A stretch of DNA of 17,265 nucleotides. It comes from D2472 sp964444385 (GTDB lineage: Bacteria; Pseudomonadota; Gammaproteobacteria; Magnimaribacterales; D2472). The stretch is taken from positions 1 to 17,265 of the forward strand of contig CAYUHD010000029.1 in the NCBI GenBank assembly GCA_964444385.1. Direction: 5' to 3'. The notes beneath the pieces are model-generated. The model did not search any database, was not told the DNA's origin, and saw only the letters and a program-made list of their open reading frames with translations. This document shows positions 6,769 to 14,307 of the stretch, one piece after another (position 1 is the first letter of the stretch; each line of letters starts with the position of its first letter). A program made the translations under genes and the position numbers.

Positions 6769-8526
6769 TCATGCCAATGGAACTGTAAACCAGAATTCTG
6801 AACCTCCTTCTTTTCTAGACTCAACTCCCACCTCACCTTGCCAGTTATTTACAAGATTTTTTACAATTGCCAAACCCAATCCGCTTCCTTGTTTAGTATT
6901 TGCACGTGCTTTAGCTGTTCTATGAAACCTTTTGAATACTAACTTTTGATCTTCCTCTTCCACCCCTTCCCCTGAATCTAAAACTGAAATACGTACAAAG
7001 TTTCCTTGTATATTTGCTTGAACCTCAATCAAGGAATTTGTAGGGCTATATTTAAAAGCATTATCAATTAAATTATTTAATGCTCTCTCTATCGCCTTAG
7101 CATCTCCTTTAACTAAAATATCTGTTTGATCACTAAAAACTAAATCAATATTTTTTCTTTTGGCGGTCCCTGAAAATGATGACATAGCTGTTTCGATAAC
7201 TTCATTTAAGACTAATTCTTCAATAACAAATTTTAGATCTCCATACTCAATTCTAGATAAATCAATTAATGAAGTTACCATCTCACTTAAACGATCTGCA
7301 TTATGCAAAATTGCCTTTGAGAATATTTTTGCATCTTTAGGATCTTTTAATGCACCATCAAGTAATGTTTCTGAGTTTGCTTTAATAACGCTAACTGGAG
7401 TCCGAAGCTCATGTGATAAATTTGAAACAAAATCTCTTCTCATGGAGTCCATCTCTCGAAGCTGAGTAATTTCATGGACAACAAGGATTAATTCTTTTGT
7501 AGCTTTAGCTTTATTCATATGTGCCAAAATCCATCTTGTTTGCTCATCTTCGCTATCGATTTCAAATTCGCTATCATGCATGCCTTTTTTAAGAGCTTTT
7601 TTAAATAGATGTTTTAAGGGAGGAATATCTAGGTCATAAATAGATTTTTTTAATATTTCATCCAAGCCAAAGATTTGCATAATTTGATCATTCCTGAATG
7701 TTATTACTCCATCTTCATCAAGAACCATAATACCCTCACCTAGACCATCTAAAACTAATCCAAATTGATCTCTTTGTTTTGCAATTAAAGAAATTTGATC
7801 TTTAAGGTTCATTGAAATTGTTGATATATTTCTTGCCATAGATCCAATTTCATCTGAACGTTTTGTTGGCAGAGATTCAATATTTTTCTTTTTATAGCTG
7901 CCTGCAGAAATCTCAGCAGCGGCTTTTTCAAGCTCCATAAAGCTAGACCTAATATAATCTCCAGCCAAAACGCTTGCTATTATTGCAACAATCAAACCCA
8001 CGACAACTATTAAAGTAATAGAATTGTCTAGAGAAGCTAAAACCTGGTCTAAATTTTCATATGGAATAGAGATTCGAATAACCCTTTCTGGGCTTTGAGT
8101 AGGATCCAATAATGCAAAATAAAACATTTCTTTTTGGACAGTAGAGCTAAACCTTTTACTTGAACCAGAGCCATTTGCAAATGCTTCTATAATTTCAGGT
8201 CTATCACTATGACTATCAAGGGAAAGTACTTTACTAGTTGCTACATCTGAATCAACGATAGCCTCTCCACTTTTAAGGATAATGGTAATTCTTGAATCTA
8301 AAGCTACAGCATATTCATCCACCAGAGACTTTAATAACATTACATCATTGGGATTCATTAAATCACCAATAGATTTTCTTAAGATTTTAGCCTGTCTTAA
8401 AAGTTCAGTTTCGATTTGATCTTGAATTTGCAAAGATAAGTCTCTTTCTGCAACAACAAATGAAAGTGATATGCCAATAAAAAGACATGAAAGTGTAATT
8501 AAGAAAATTCGGGTTCGAATGCCCAT
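6769..8526 (-). CDS. phoR: Phosphate-regulon-type sensor histidine kinase PhoR
   Basis: 585 residues. Transmembrane helix about 7-27, periplasmic domain about 28-167 (roughly 140 residues), second helix about 168-190, a HAMP-like linker (LEKAAAEISAGSY onward), a PAS domain about 252-355 (GLGEGIMVLDEDGVITF), then the HisKA domain with phospho-acceptor His372 in SNLSHELRTP. The ATPase domain shows the N box NNLIDNAFKY (484-493), DSGEG (517-521) and GSGLGLAI (547-554). The HisKA and PAS regions match PhoR kinases, and it follows phoB by 6 bases in one operon. The E. coli PhoR has only a tiny periplasmic loop, whereas this one has a full extracytoplasmic sensor, as in Bacillus PhoR/WalK-type kinases. 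The phoR assignment rests on the PhoB partner and the phosphate-gene context. Confidence 0.88.
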   Translation of the reverse strand: MGIRTRIFLITLSCLFIGISLSFVVAERDLSLQIQDQIETELLRQAKILRKSIGDLMNPNDVMLLKSLVDEYAVALDSRITIILKSGEAIVDSDVATSKVLSLDSHSDRPEIIEAFANGSGSSKRFSSTVQKEMFYFALLDPTQSPERVIRISIPYENLDQVLASLDNSITLIVVVGLIVAIIASVLAGDYIRSSFMELEKAAAEISAGSYKKKNIESLPTKRSDEIGSMARNISTISMNLKDQISLIAKQRDQFGLVLDGLGEGIMVLDEDGVITFRNDQIMQIFGLDEILKKSIYDLDIPPLKHLFKKALKKGMHDSEFEIDSEDEQTRWILAHMNKAKATKELILVVHEITQLREMDSMRRDFVSNLSHELRTPVSVIKANSETLLDGALKDPKDAKIFSKAILHNADRLSEMVTSLIDLSRIEYGDLKFVIEELVLNEVIETAMSSFSGTAKRKNIDLVFSDQTDILVKGDAKAIERALNNLIDNAFKYSPTNSLIEVQANIQGNFVRISVLDSGEGVEEEDQKLVFKRFHRTAKARANTKQGSGLGLAIVKNLVNNWQGEVGVESRKEGGSEFWFTVPLA

Positions 8527-8532
8527 TAAAAA

Positions 8533-9228
8533 CTAATCTGGATTTCTGGAGAAACGATATCCAACTCCTCGAATAGTTTGGATGTAATCCCCAATAGATC
8601 CAAGCTTCTCTCTCAATCTTTTAATGTGAGTATCTACCGTTCTAGTTGTAACTTCGGAACTATACCCCCATACATCTTCTAACAATTGATCTCTAGTTTG
8701 AACTCTCCCCCTCCTATCAACCAAATGCTTAAGCAATTTAAATTCCACAGCAGTTAACAGCACCTCCTTTCCATATACGTGAACTTCATGGGCATTAAAA
8801 TTTAATTTCAAACCTCCAAAAGAGGCTTCACTTTGATCTGTTTTGGTATCAGGCAAAGAGGTTCTTTTTAATACAGCTTTAACTCTGAGAATTAACTCCC
8901 TTACACTAAAAGGCTTGGTAACATAATCATCTGCGCCTAGCTCAAACCCAACAACACGATCTACTTCATCGGTTTTTGCAGTTAAGATAATCACTGGGAT
9001 ATTCTTTGTTTTAGTTTCCGATTTAATATCGCGGCATAGAGTTAAGCCAGATCCGTCGGGCAGCATTAAATCTAAAATGATGACATCAATTTTTTGCTCA
9101 GCAATGGCTTTTTCTCCCTCAGAAATTGAAGAGGCCTGAAAGACGCTATAAGATTCTTTAGAGAGGTTATATTCGATGGTTTTACGAATATCTGGTTCGT
9201 CTTCAATTATTAAAACGTTTACTGACAT
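8533..9228 (-). CDS. phoB: Phosphate regulon response regulator PhoB (OmpR/PhoB family)
   Basis: 231 residues with two domains. The receiver (1-120) has the acidic pair Glu9/Asp10, phospho-acceptor Asp53 in ILDLMLPDG, Thr83 in ILTAK and Lys105 in VTKPFS. The winged-helix effector (about 130-231) has the LTAVEFKLLKHLVD helix and the recognition region VTTRTVDTHIKRLREKLG, then YIQTIRGVGYRF. The recognition helix pattern T-R-T-V-D-T-H-I-K-R-L-R is that of PhoB. A PhoB box occurs 4.6 kb away at 4624-4641. It is the first gene of the phoB-phoR operon; no PhoB box is seen upstream of it, so autoregulation is not evident. Confidence 0.93.
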   Translation of the reverse strand: MSVNVLIIEDEPDIRKTIEYNLSKESYSVFQASSISEGEKAIAEQKIDVIILDLMLPDGSGLTLCRDIKSETKTKNIPVIILTAKTDEVDRVVGFELGADDYVTKPFSVRELILRVKAVLKRTSLPDTKTDQSEASFGGLKLNFNAHEVHVYGKEVLLTAVEFKLLKHLVDRRGRVQTRDQLLEDVWGYSSEVTTRTVDTHIKRLREKLGSIGDYIQTIRGVGYRFSRNPD

Positions 9229-9243
9229 AATTTATAAGGATTT

Positions 9244-9249
9244 ATTATA
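9244..9249 (-). promoter_or_regulatory. Candidate -10 element of the phoB-phoR promoter
   Basis: On the - strand a perfect TATAAT at 9249-9244, preceded by GG, lies 15 bases before the phoB ATG at 9228. The predicted start of transcription is about 9237, giving a leader of under 10 bases with no Shine-Dalgarno sequence. No good -35 hexamer is found 16-18 bases upstream. Confidence 0.4.
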
Positions 9250-9285
9250 CCTTTATATATTAAATCATTGATTGACTTAATGCTG

Positions 9286-10998
9286 CTAGGTTAAATTTTC
9301 TTCAATTGAAACAAAAATGTCACGTAATTCTGTCTTAGAGAACTTGCCAGAGGCAACTCTAGGTAATTCTTTGAAATTAATCTGCATTAATGAAGGTATT
9401 TTGAAGGGAGCTAATTTATCATGCAAGAAATCTCTTAACTCATCTTCTGTCAATTTCATAGAAGTTTTTATACAAATAGCAACACAGAGTTTCTCTCCAA
9501 GTCGTTCTTCAGGAATTCCAAATACTGCTGCCTCTTGGACAGCAGGATGATTATATATAGCTGTTTCAACTTCAATGCATGAAATATTTTCTCCACCCCT
9601 AATTACCATATCCTTCACTCGATCGACAATATAAACAAAACCATCATCAATGTAGCCAAGATCACCTGATTTAAACCATCCATCGTCATTGAACACCTCG
9701 TCAGTTGCTTCTTGATTTCTCCAATACCCAACCATATTTGCTGGACTTTTAATCACAATTTCTCCAACTGCTTTTGGGTCTTCAATAAAATTCCAATTCT
9801 CATCAATAATTGCAAGATCTGTAACAGGCGGTATGGCTCTTCCACAGCTACCGGGATGAGATAAATATTCTTTACCTAAATTTAAAGTTCCAGCTGCATT
9901 AGTCTCCGTAAGACCATATCCAATTGATGGCTCAGCATCCTGAAAACCATCTTTTAATTTTTTTACATGCTCAGGAGGTCTAGGGGCTCCGCCTCCACTA
10001 AGCTCTTTAAAGGTTGAAAGATCATATTTATCTCTATCAGGATGAGTTAATAAGTCCCAGGTTTGAGTTGGCACTCCTGTAATGGATACAATTTTTTCAT
10101 CCTGTATTAACTGCAATGCAGCTCCAGGATCCCATTTCGACATCATCACCATTTTTCTTCCAGCAATAATGCTCATCAAAAACCCAGAGTGACTACCAGT
10201 GACATGAAATAATGGAACACAATGTAAAATAGCTGGCTGTTGTATACGGCTAGAATCATCAGTTGATTCTGAATCTAAATTATTATCTGAATCTTCAACT
10301 TCTCTTTTTAATGTTGTTACTAAGGCCCAGCTGAATAATGTAGAAAGGATATTTCTATGAGTTGATAAAACTCCCTTTGGAAAACCAGTAGAGCCAGAAG
10401 TATAAAAAATTGTTGCATTATCATGGGTGTCTAGGCTTGGTTCATTAAAGCTATCTGATTTAGAGCATATAAAGCTATCAAAATCTTCGAACTCATGCGA
10501 ATCAGTTTTAGGTCTTACAATAATTTTTTTTAACTCTGTAAATTTATCTAAACCTGCTAGTCTTTTCTCATCAGCTATTAAAACTTTTGCTCCTGAGTTA
10601 TCCAGCCCATATGTAATCTCATCAGGGACCCACCAAGAATTTAGTAATACACAAATGGCTCCCATTGAAGTCACTGCCATAAAGGAGATAATGTATTCAG
10701 GGTTATTTGCCATACAAATGGCAACACGATCACCTTTCTTAACTCCCGCATTTTTTAGAGCATTCGCAGTTTGAGCTGCTTTTTTATTGATATCTTGATA
10801 AGTGAATCTCTCATCATTAAAAACAATAAATTCCCATTCAGGAAATGAGAGCCCAAACTCAAAAAAACTTGCTAAAGTTTTAGGAGTATTTTTAAATTCA
10901 CGATACGTAACACCCGAAGAATGTCTAACTTCTTCATACTCAAAAATTTGATCTTCTGCTGTTAGATTTGCTAAAACTTCGTTATATTTATCAGACAT
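9286..10998 (-). CDS. Acyl-CoA synthetase / AMP-dependent ligase (ANL superfamily)
   Basis: 570 residues, cytoplasmic, two-step ATP-dependent thioesterification of a carboxylic acid with CoA. Visible motifs: P-loop YTSGSTGFPKG (199-209), GYGLTET (360-366), GWFKSGDLG (440-448), hinge region DRVKDMVIRGGENIS (459-473) and the C-terminal Lys552 in ASGKFSK, all intact, so it is likely active. Family resemblance is to medium/long-chain and aryl acid ligases (FadD-like); the substrate is not determined. A 25-residue acidic, Ser/Asp-rich insertion (about 233-250, EDSDNNLDSESTDDSS) in the N-domain before the HCVPLFHVTG block is unusual. It reads toward phoB but a 57-base gap with its own phoB -10 separates them. 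Only 39 bases separate its start from the divergent protease gene. No Shine-Dalgarno sequence is visible. Confidence 0.9.
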   Translation of the reverse strand: MSDKYNEVLANLTAEDQIFEYEEVRHSSGVTYREFKNTPKTLASFFEFGLSFPEWEFIVFNDERFTYQDINKKAAQTANALKNAGVKKGDRVAICMANNPEYIISFMAVTSMGAICVLLNSWWVPDEITYGLDNSGAKVLIADEKRLAGLDKFTELKKIIVRPKTDSHEFEDFDSFICSKSDSFNEPSLDTHDNATIFYTSGSTGFPKGVLSTHRNILSTLFSWALVTTLKREVEDSDNNLDSESTDDSSRIQQPAILHCVPLFHVTGSHSGFLMSIIAGRKMVMMSKWDPGAALQLIQDEKIVSITGVPTQTWDLLTHPDRDKYDLSTFKELSGGGAPRPPEHVKKLKDGFQDAEPSIGYGLTETNAAGTLNLGKEYLSHPGSCGRAIPPVTDLAIIDENWNFIEDPKAVGEIVIKSPANMVGYWRNQEATDEVFNDDGWFKSGDLGYIDDGFVYIVDRVKDMVIRGGENISCIEVETAIYNHPAVQEAAVFGIPEERLGEKLCVAICIKTSMKLTEDELRDFLHDKLAPFKIPSLMQINFKELPRVASGKFSKTELRDIFVSIEENLT

Positions 10999-11037
10999 AT
11001 TTTTAATTTAATTACAGTCAAAGAATCCTAAACTATT

Positions 11038-13518
11038 ATGAAACAAAACAGAACTCTGGCAGTACTTTTATTAACTCTAATTTCTTGTGGTGGAGGCGGT
11101 GGAGGTGGCTCAAATAACGTCCCTGTAATTTCTCAAACACCAACACCTCCCTCAAGTCTTTCATATGAAGAATTGAAACAACAATATGAGGGTTACCATG
11201 AATATCAAAATCAATGGGGTTTAGATATGATTAATGCCTCTGCTGCATATGCTAGAGGTGCAACAGGATCAAATATTACCATTGGAATTACAGACTCTGG
11301 GCTTGATAATACCCATGTTGAGATAAGTTCCTCGCGACTATCAGATAATAGTTCTCTGTCATATTCAAACTACACACCCAATACTTATCAAAAAAGACAT
11401 GGAACCATGGTTGCATCAGTTGCGGCTGGCAATTTAGACAAACTGGATCTTACTCCAATGCATGGGGTTGCATTTGAAGCAAATATCTTATTTGTTGCCA
11501 TTCAACTATCTGATCCAGATCCAGTATACAACCCAGTAGATATTGGAGATGATGATGGCTCAGGAAACGTTACAAATGCTCCTGATTTTACAGGTATAGA
11601 TAATTTTTTTAGCCAACTATTCGAAATTTATAATTTTTATGATGTCCAAATAGTAAATAATAGCTACGGCTATTCTGGAAATATTATTGATTATACTGAA
11701 GCTCAAGTAAGATATGCTTTTCCAAAAACAATTGCAGAAATGTCACAGGTTGGAACGCCAGTAGAAGAAAAAACTATTTATGTTTGGGCTGCTGGTAATG
11801 CTGGAGGCTATGCTGATCAAGGTGCAGATTATTCAAGTCCGGAACTATTTCCTGGTATGGCATATTACATTTCAGAGATTCAAGGTCATTCAATTGCTGC
11901 TGTTGCTGTAGATGAAAATGGTGTAATTAGTGATTTTTCAAGTAGATGTGGAGTTGCTCAAGATTATTGTATTGCAGCACCTGGTGGAGAAATTACTTTA
12001 GCTTATCCTACATCAAGTGATGATTTGGGTATTTACACTGGGAACCCTAATTCTGCTACCTATAATGATTGTATTCAAGATAACTCTTGTTATGCCGTGG
12101 CAAGTGGCACATCATTTGCAGCTCCTTTTGTTTCAGGGGGCCTAGCGGTTATAGCAAATTATTTTGAAGGTCAATTAGGTAGTCATGAATTAGTTGCCCG
12201 TTTATTTAGCACAGCAAATAAAAAGGGTATATATGGCCAAACAGAAATATATGGTCAAGGATTAATGGATCTAGATGCTGCAACACAACCAGTAGGCCAA
12301 ATGTCTGCAATGCTTAGTCAAAATTTTAATGGCCCAATGGTTCCAGCAACCTTTTCAAGCATCCAGCTTACGAGCCCTTCATTTGGAGATGCTATTGCAA
12401 ATGGTATAGGCAACCATTCAATTATCTTTTTTGATGAATTAGGTGCCCCATTTAGAAATTCACTAAGCTCCATGACATCAGATTATAGAAATCAAATAAT
12501 TAATATGGATGTATTTGAAGGCATGCAAAGCCCAATCTTTCATACAGTTTCTTCTGAAGATGCTGAATTTGAAATTGGGACCTTTAATACACAAAACTTA
12601 TCTAATGAATTAGTAACTCCCTCACATTTACTTAATGCTAGAGCAGATAAAAATCAATTTTTTTCTTATTACAATCATTTTAATAACACATTTTTAAGCC
12701 ATGGATTAAATGGCAGCTGGGCATTGGGAATCTTCCAAGACCCTGAATTAAGAGTTAAAAGAAATTTACGATCTAAATTTAATAATCCTTGGTTAAATTT
12801 TAGTGCTGCGGGGACCTCTTTTGGATCTGTTATTAAAACAAATAAAAATTTTGATATTGCTTTGGCTATTTCGTCTGGAAGAAATAGATTTCAAACAAAT
12901 GAAATATTTGGAGATAAGAATTCTAGCTCAATTGCTTTAATGGAGATTCAATCAGGATTTAATATTCCATCATTACAGCTTGGCCTCTTAAAAGAAAATG
13001 ATGCAAGTATGGGTTTGAGTGGATCTGGCGCTTTTAATGGGAGCAATAATCAATTAACTTCATTTTTGGGTTTATCAGAATCACTAGAGGTATTTGGCGG
13101 TAAAATATTTGGTTCATTCTATTGGGGTAGATCTAATAATATTTCCAATGAACTTGGTATGATTAAATCTGTCTCAAACTTAAACTCGTCTTCATTCGGA
13201 TTAGGTTTCTTAAAATCCTCTATATTTAATTCAAATGATCAGTTAATTTTTACAATTGATCAGCCTATACGCATAGAATCTGGAAATCTAAAATTAAATG
13301 TTCCTATATACAGAACAAAAAAGAAAAATGTTATTTTTAATTCAATGACTTTTGGTCTGGATCCAACTGGGAGAGAAATAAATTCAAAAGCAGAATATTT
13401 AACTTCATATAAAAATATTGGCTTGGGTATAACCCTAGGTTACAAATCTGATCCTTATCACATAAAATCTATGGATGACTATTGGTATATGTCATTAGGA
13501 TTTAATATAAATATCTAA
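11038..13518 (+). CDS. Subtilisin-family (S8) serine protease with lipobox and C-terminal autotransporter-like barrel
   Basis: 826 residues. A signal peptide ends in a lipobox LISC (Cys17) followed at once by seven glycines, a linker seen in gammaproteobacterial surface lipoproteins, then a Pro/Thr-rich stretch. The S8 catalytic domain (about 60-415) has Asp86 in GITDSGLD, His121 in KRHGTMVASVAAG, the oxyanion Asn254 in WAAGNAGG and Ser359 in ASGTSFAAPFVSGG, so all catalytic residues are present. Residues about 430-826 are Ser/Asn/Gly- and aromatic-rich alternating strands resembling an outer-membrane barrel or autotransporter beta-domain, ending in MSLGFNINI. The last residue is Ile rather than the common Phe/Trp. 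The protein is probably displayed on or released from the surface to degrade external protein. Four Cys (304, 311, 345, 351) could form two disulfides. Confidence 0.9.
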   Translation: MKQNRTLAVLLLTLISCGGGGGGGSNNVPVISQTPTPPSSLSYEELKQQYEGYHEYQNQWGLDMINASAAYARGATGSNITIGITDSGLDNTHVEISSSRLSDNSSLSYSNYTPNTYQKRHGTMVASVAAGNLDKLDLTPMHGVAFEANILFVAIQLSDPDPVYNPVDIGDDDGSGNVTNAPDFTGIDNFFSQLFEIYNFYDVQIVNNSYGYSGNIIDYTEAQVRYAFPKTIAEMSQVGTPVEEKTIYVWAAGNAGGYADQGADYSSPELFPGMAYYISEIQGHSIAAVAVDENGVISDFSSRCGVAQDYCIAAPGGEITLAYPTSSDDLGIYTGNPNSATYNDCIQDNSCYAVASGTSFAAPFVSGGLAVIANYFEGQLGSHELVARLFSTANKKGIYGQTEIYGQGLMDLDAATQPVGQMSAMLSQNFNGPMVPATFSSIQLTSPSFGDAIANGIGNHSIIFFDELGAPFRNSLSSMTSDYRNQIINMDVFEGMQSPIFHTVSSEDAEFEIGTFNTQNLSNELVTPSHLLNARADKNQFFSYYNHFNNTFLSHGLNGSWALGIFQDPELRVKRNLRSKFNNPWLNFSAAGTSFGSVIKTNKNFDIALAISSGRNRFQTNEIFGDKNSSSIALMEIQSGFNIPSLQLGLLKENDASMGLSGSGAFNGSNNQLTSFLGLSESLEVFGGKIFGSFYWGRSNNISNELGMIKSVSNLNSSSFGLGFLKSSIFNSNDQLIFTIDQPIRIESGNLKLNVPIYRTKKKNVIFNSMTFGLDPTGREINSKAEYLTSYKNIGLGITLGYKSDPYHIKSMDDYWYMSLGFNINI

Positions 13519-13530
13519 GTAATTTCTCCT

Positions 13531-13537
13531 AGGGGGA
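13531..13537 (+). promoter_or_regulatory. Strong ribosome binding site of the SDR gene at 13540
   Basis: AGGGGGA lies 2-8 bases before the ATG. This is among the strongest G-rich Shine-Dalgarno-like sites in the window, where most genes have none, and marks ATG 13540 as the start. The core is slightly closer to the start than the ideal 5-9 bases. Confidence 0.55.
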
Positions 13538-13539
13538 AT

Positions 13540-14307
13540 ATGGAAAAAACGTTTAATAAGAAGGTCATATACATCACGGGAGCAAGCGCAGGAATTGGCT
13601 ATGCAACTGCCAAATTATGCCTGCAAAAAGGCGCAACAGTAATAATCACGGGTAGAAATAAAGATAACTTAGATGATGCTCAAAAAGAGCTCTTAAAAAT
13701 TTCATCAAAAGTTATTGCGCATAACGTTGATGTCAGCAATGAATCAGAGATTGTTGACTCCTTGCAAGATACATATAAGTCCTGTGGAAAAATTTATGGA
13801 TTGGTAAACAATGCCCCATCCATTCATACTGGAAAAATCGTTGATCTCGATCTTTCTGCATGGAAAACAAACTTTAAAGCAAATCTTGATGCGGTTTTTC
13901 TAACTACAAAAACTGTGCTGCCATGGATGTTAGAGGCAAAAGAAGGAGCAATTGTTAATGTAGCCTCCGTAGTTGGATTAAAAGGAGTAGCCTATATGTC
14001 AGCTTATGGGGCTGCAAAAGCAGGGTTAATTAATTTTTCAAGGGCTGCCGCTGTTGAAGCTGCGCCACATGTTAGAGTAAATTGTATTGTTCCGGGAGCT
14101 GTGTTAACTCCAGCCACAGAGCGCGCAATACCTGCAAAAGAAATGATGGAAGCGACTGTTAATACAATTCCTCTCAAAAGAATTGCTCAACCTATTGAAC
14201 TTGCTAACCCTATTGCTTTTTTATTAAGTTCAGATGCATCTTTTATTACAGGTGCTAGCTTAGTGGTAGATGGTGGAAAAACAGGAGATTTAAATGCTGG
14301 AAACTGA
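13540..14307 (+). CDS. Short-chain dehydrogenase/reductase (3-oxoacyl reductase-like SDR)
   Basis: 255 residues, the standard classical SDR length. Cofactor motif TGASAGIG at 13-20, NNAP at 90-93 (the usual Gly of NNAG replaced by Pro), structural Asn114, catalytic Ser143 in NVASVVG, Tyr156 and Lys160 in YGAAK, and a terminal VVDGG near 242-246. Arg39 after beta-2 (TGRN) suggests NADP preference (family knowledge). The substrate is likely a secondary alcohol/ketone of a lipid or cyclic compound. It starts 21 bases after the protease stop and overlaps the next gene, with which it forms a coupled operon of oxidoreductase, FAD dehydrogenase and CoA ligase. Confidence 0.92.
   Translation: MEKTFNKKVIYITGASAGIGYATAKLCLQKGATVIITGRNKDNLDDAQKELLKISSKVIAHNVDVSNESEIVDSLQDTYKSCGKIYGLVNNAPSIHTGKIVDLDLSAWKTNFKANLDAVFLTTKTVLPWMLEAKEGAIVNVASVVGLKGVAYMSAYGAAKAGLINFSRAAAVEAAPHVRVNCIVPGAVLTPATERAIPAKEMMEATVNTIPLKRIAQPIELANPIAFLLSSDASFITGASLVVDGGKTGDLNAGN
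14283..14288 (+). promoter_or_regulatory. Ribosome binding site deciding the start of the FAD dehydrogenase gene
   Basis: AGGAGA, five bases before ATG 14294 and inside the end of the SDR gene. It fixes a start that overlaps the SDR coding region by 14 bases, so the two are translationally coupled. Confidence 0.65.

Noticed and set aside
9317..9334. ATGTCAC followed by CTGTC inside the acyl-CoA synthetase gene, a possible PhoB box
   Set aside because: The second half is out of the 11-bp phase and lies within coding sequence far from a promoter.
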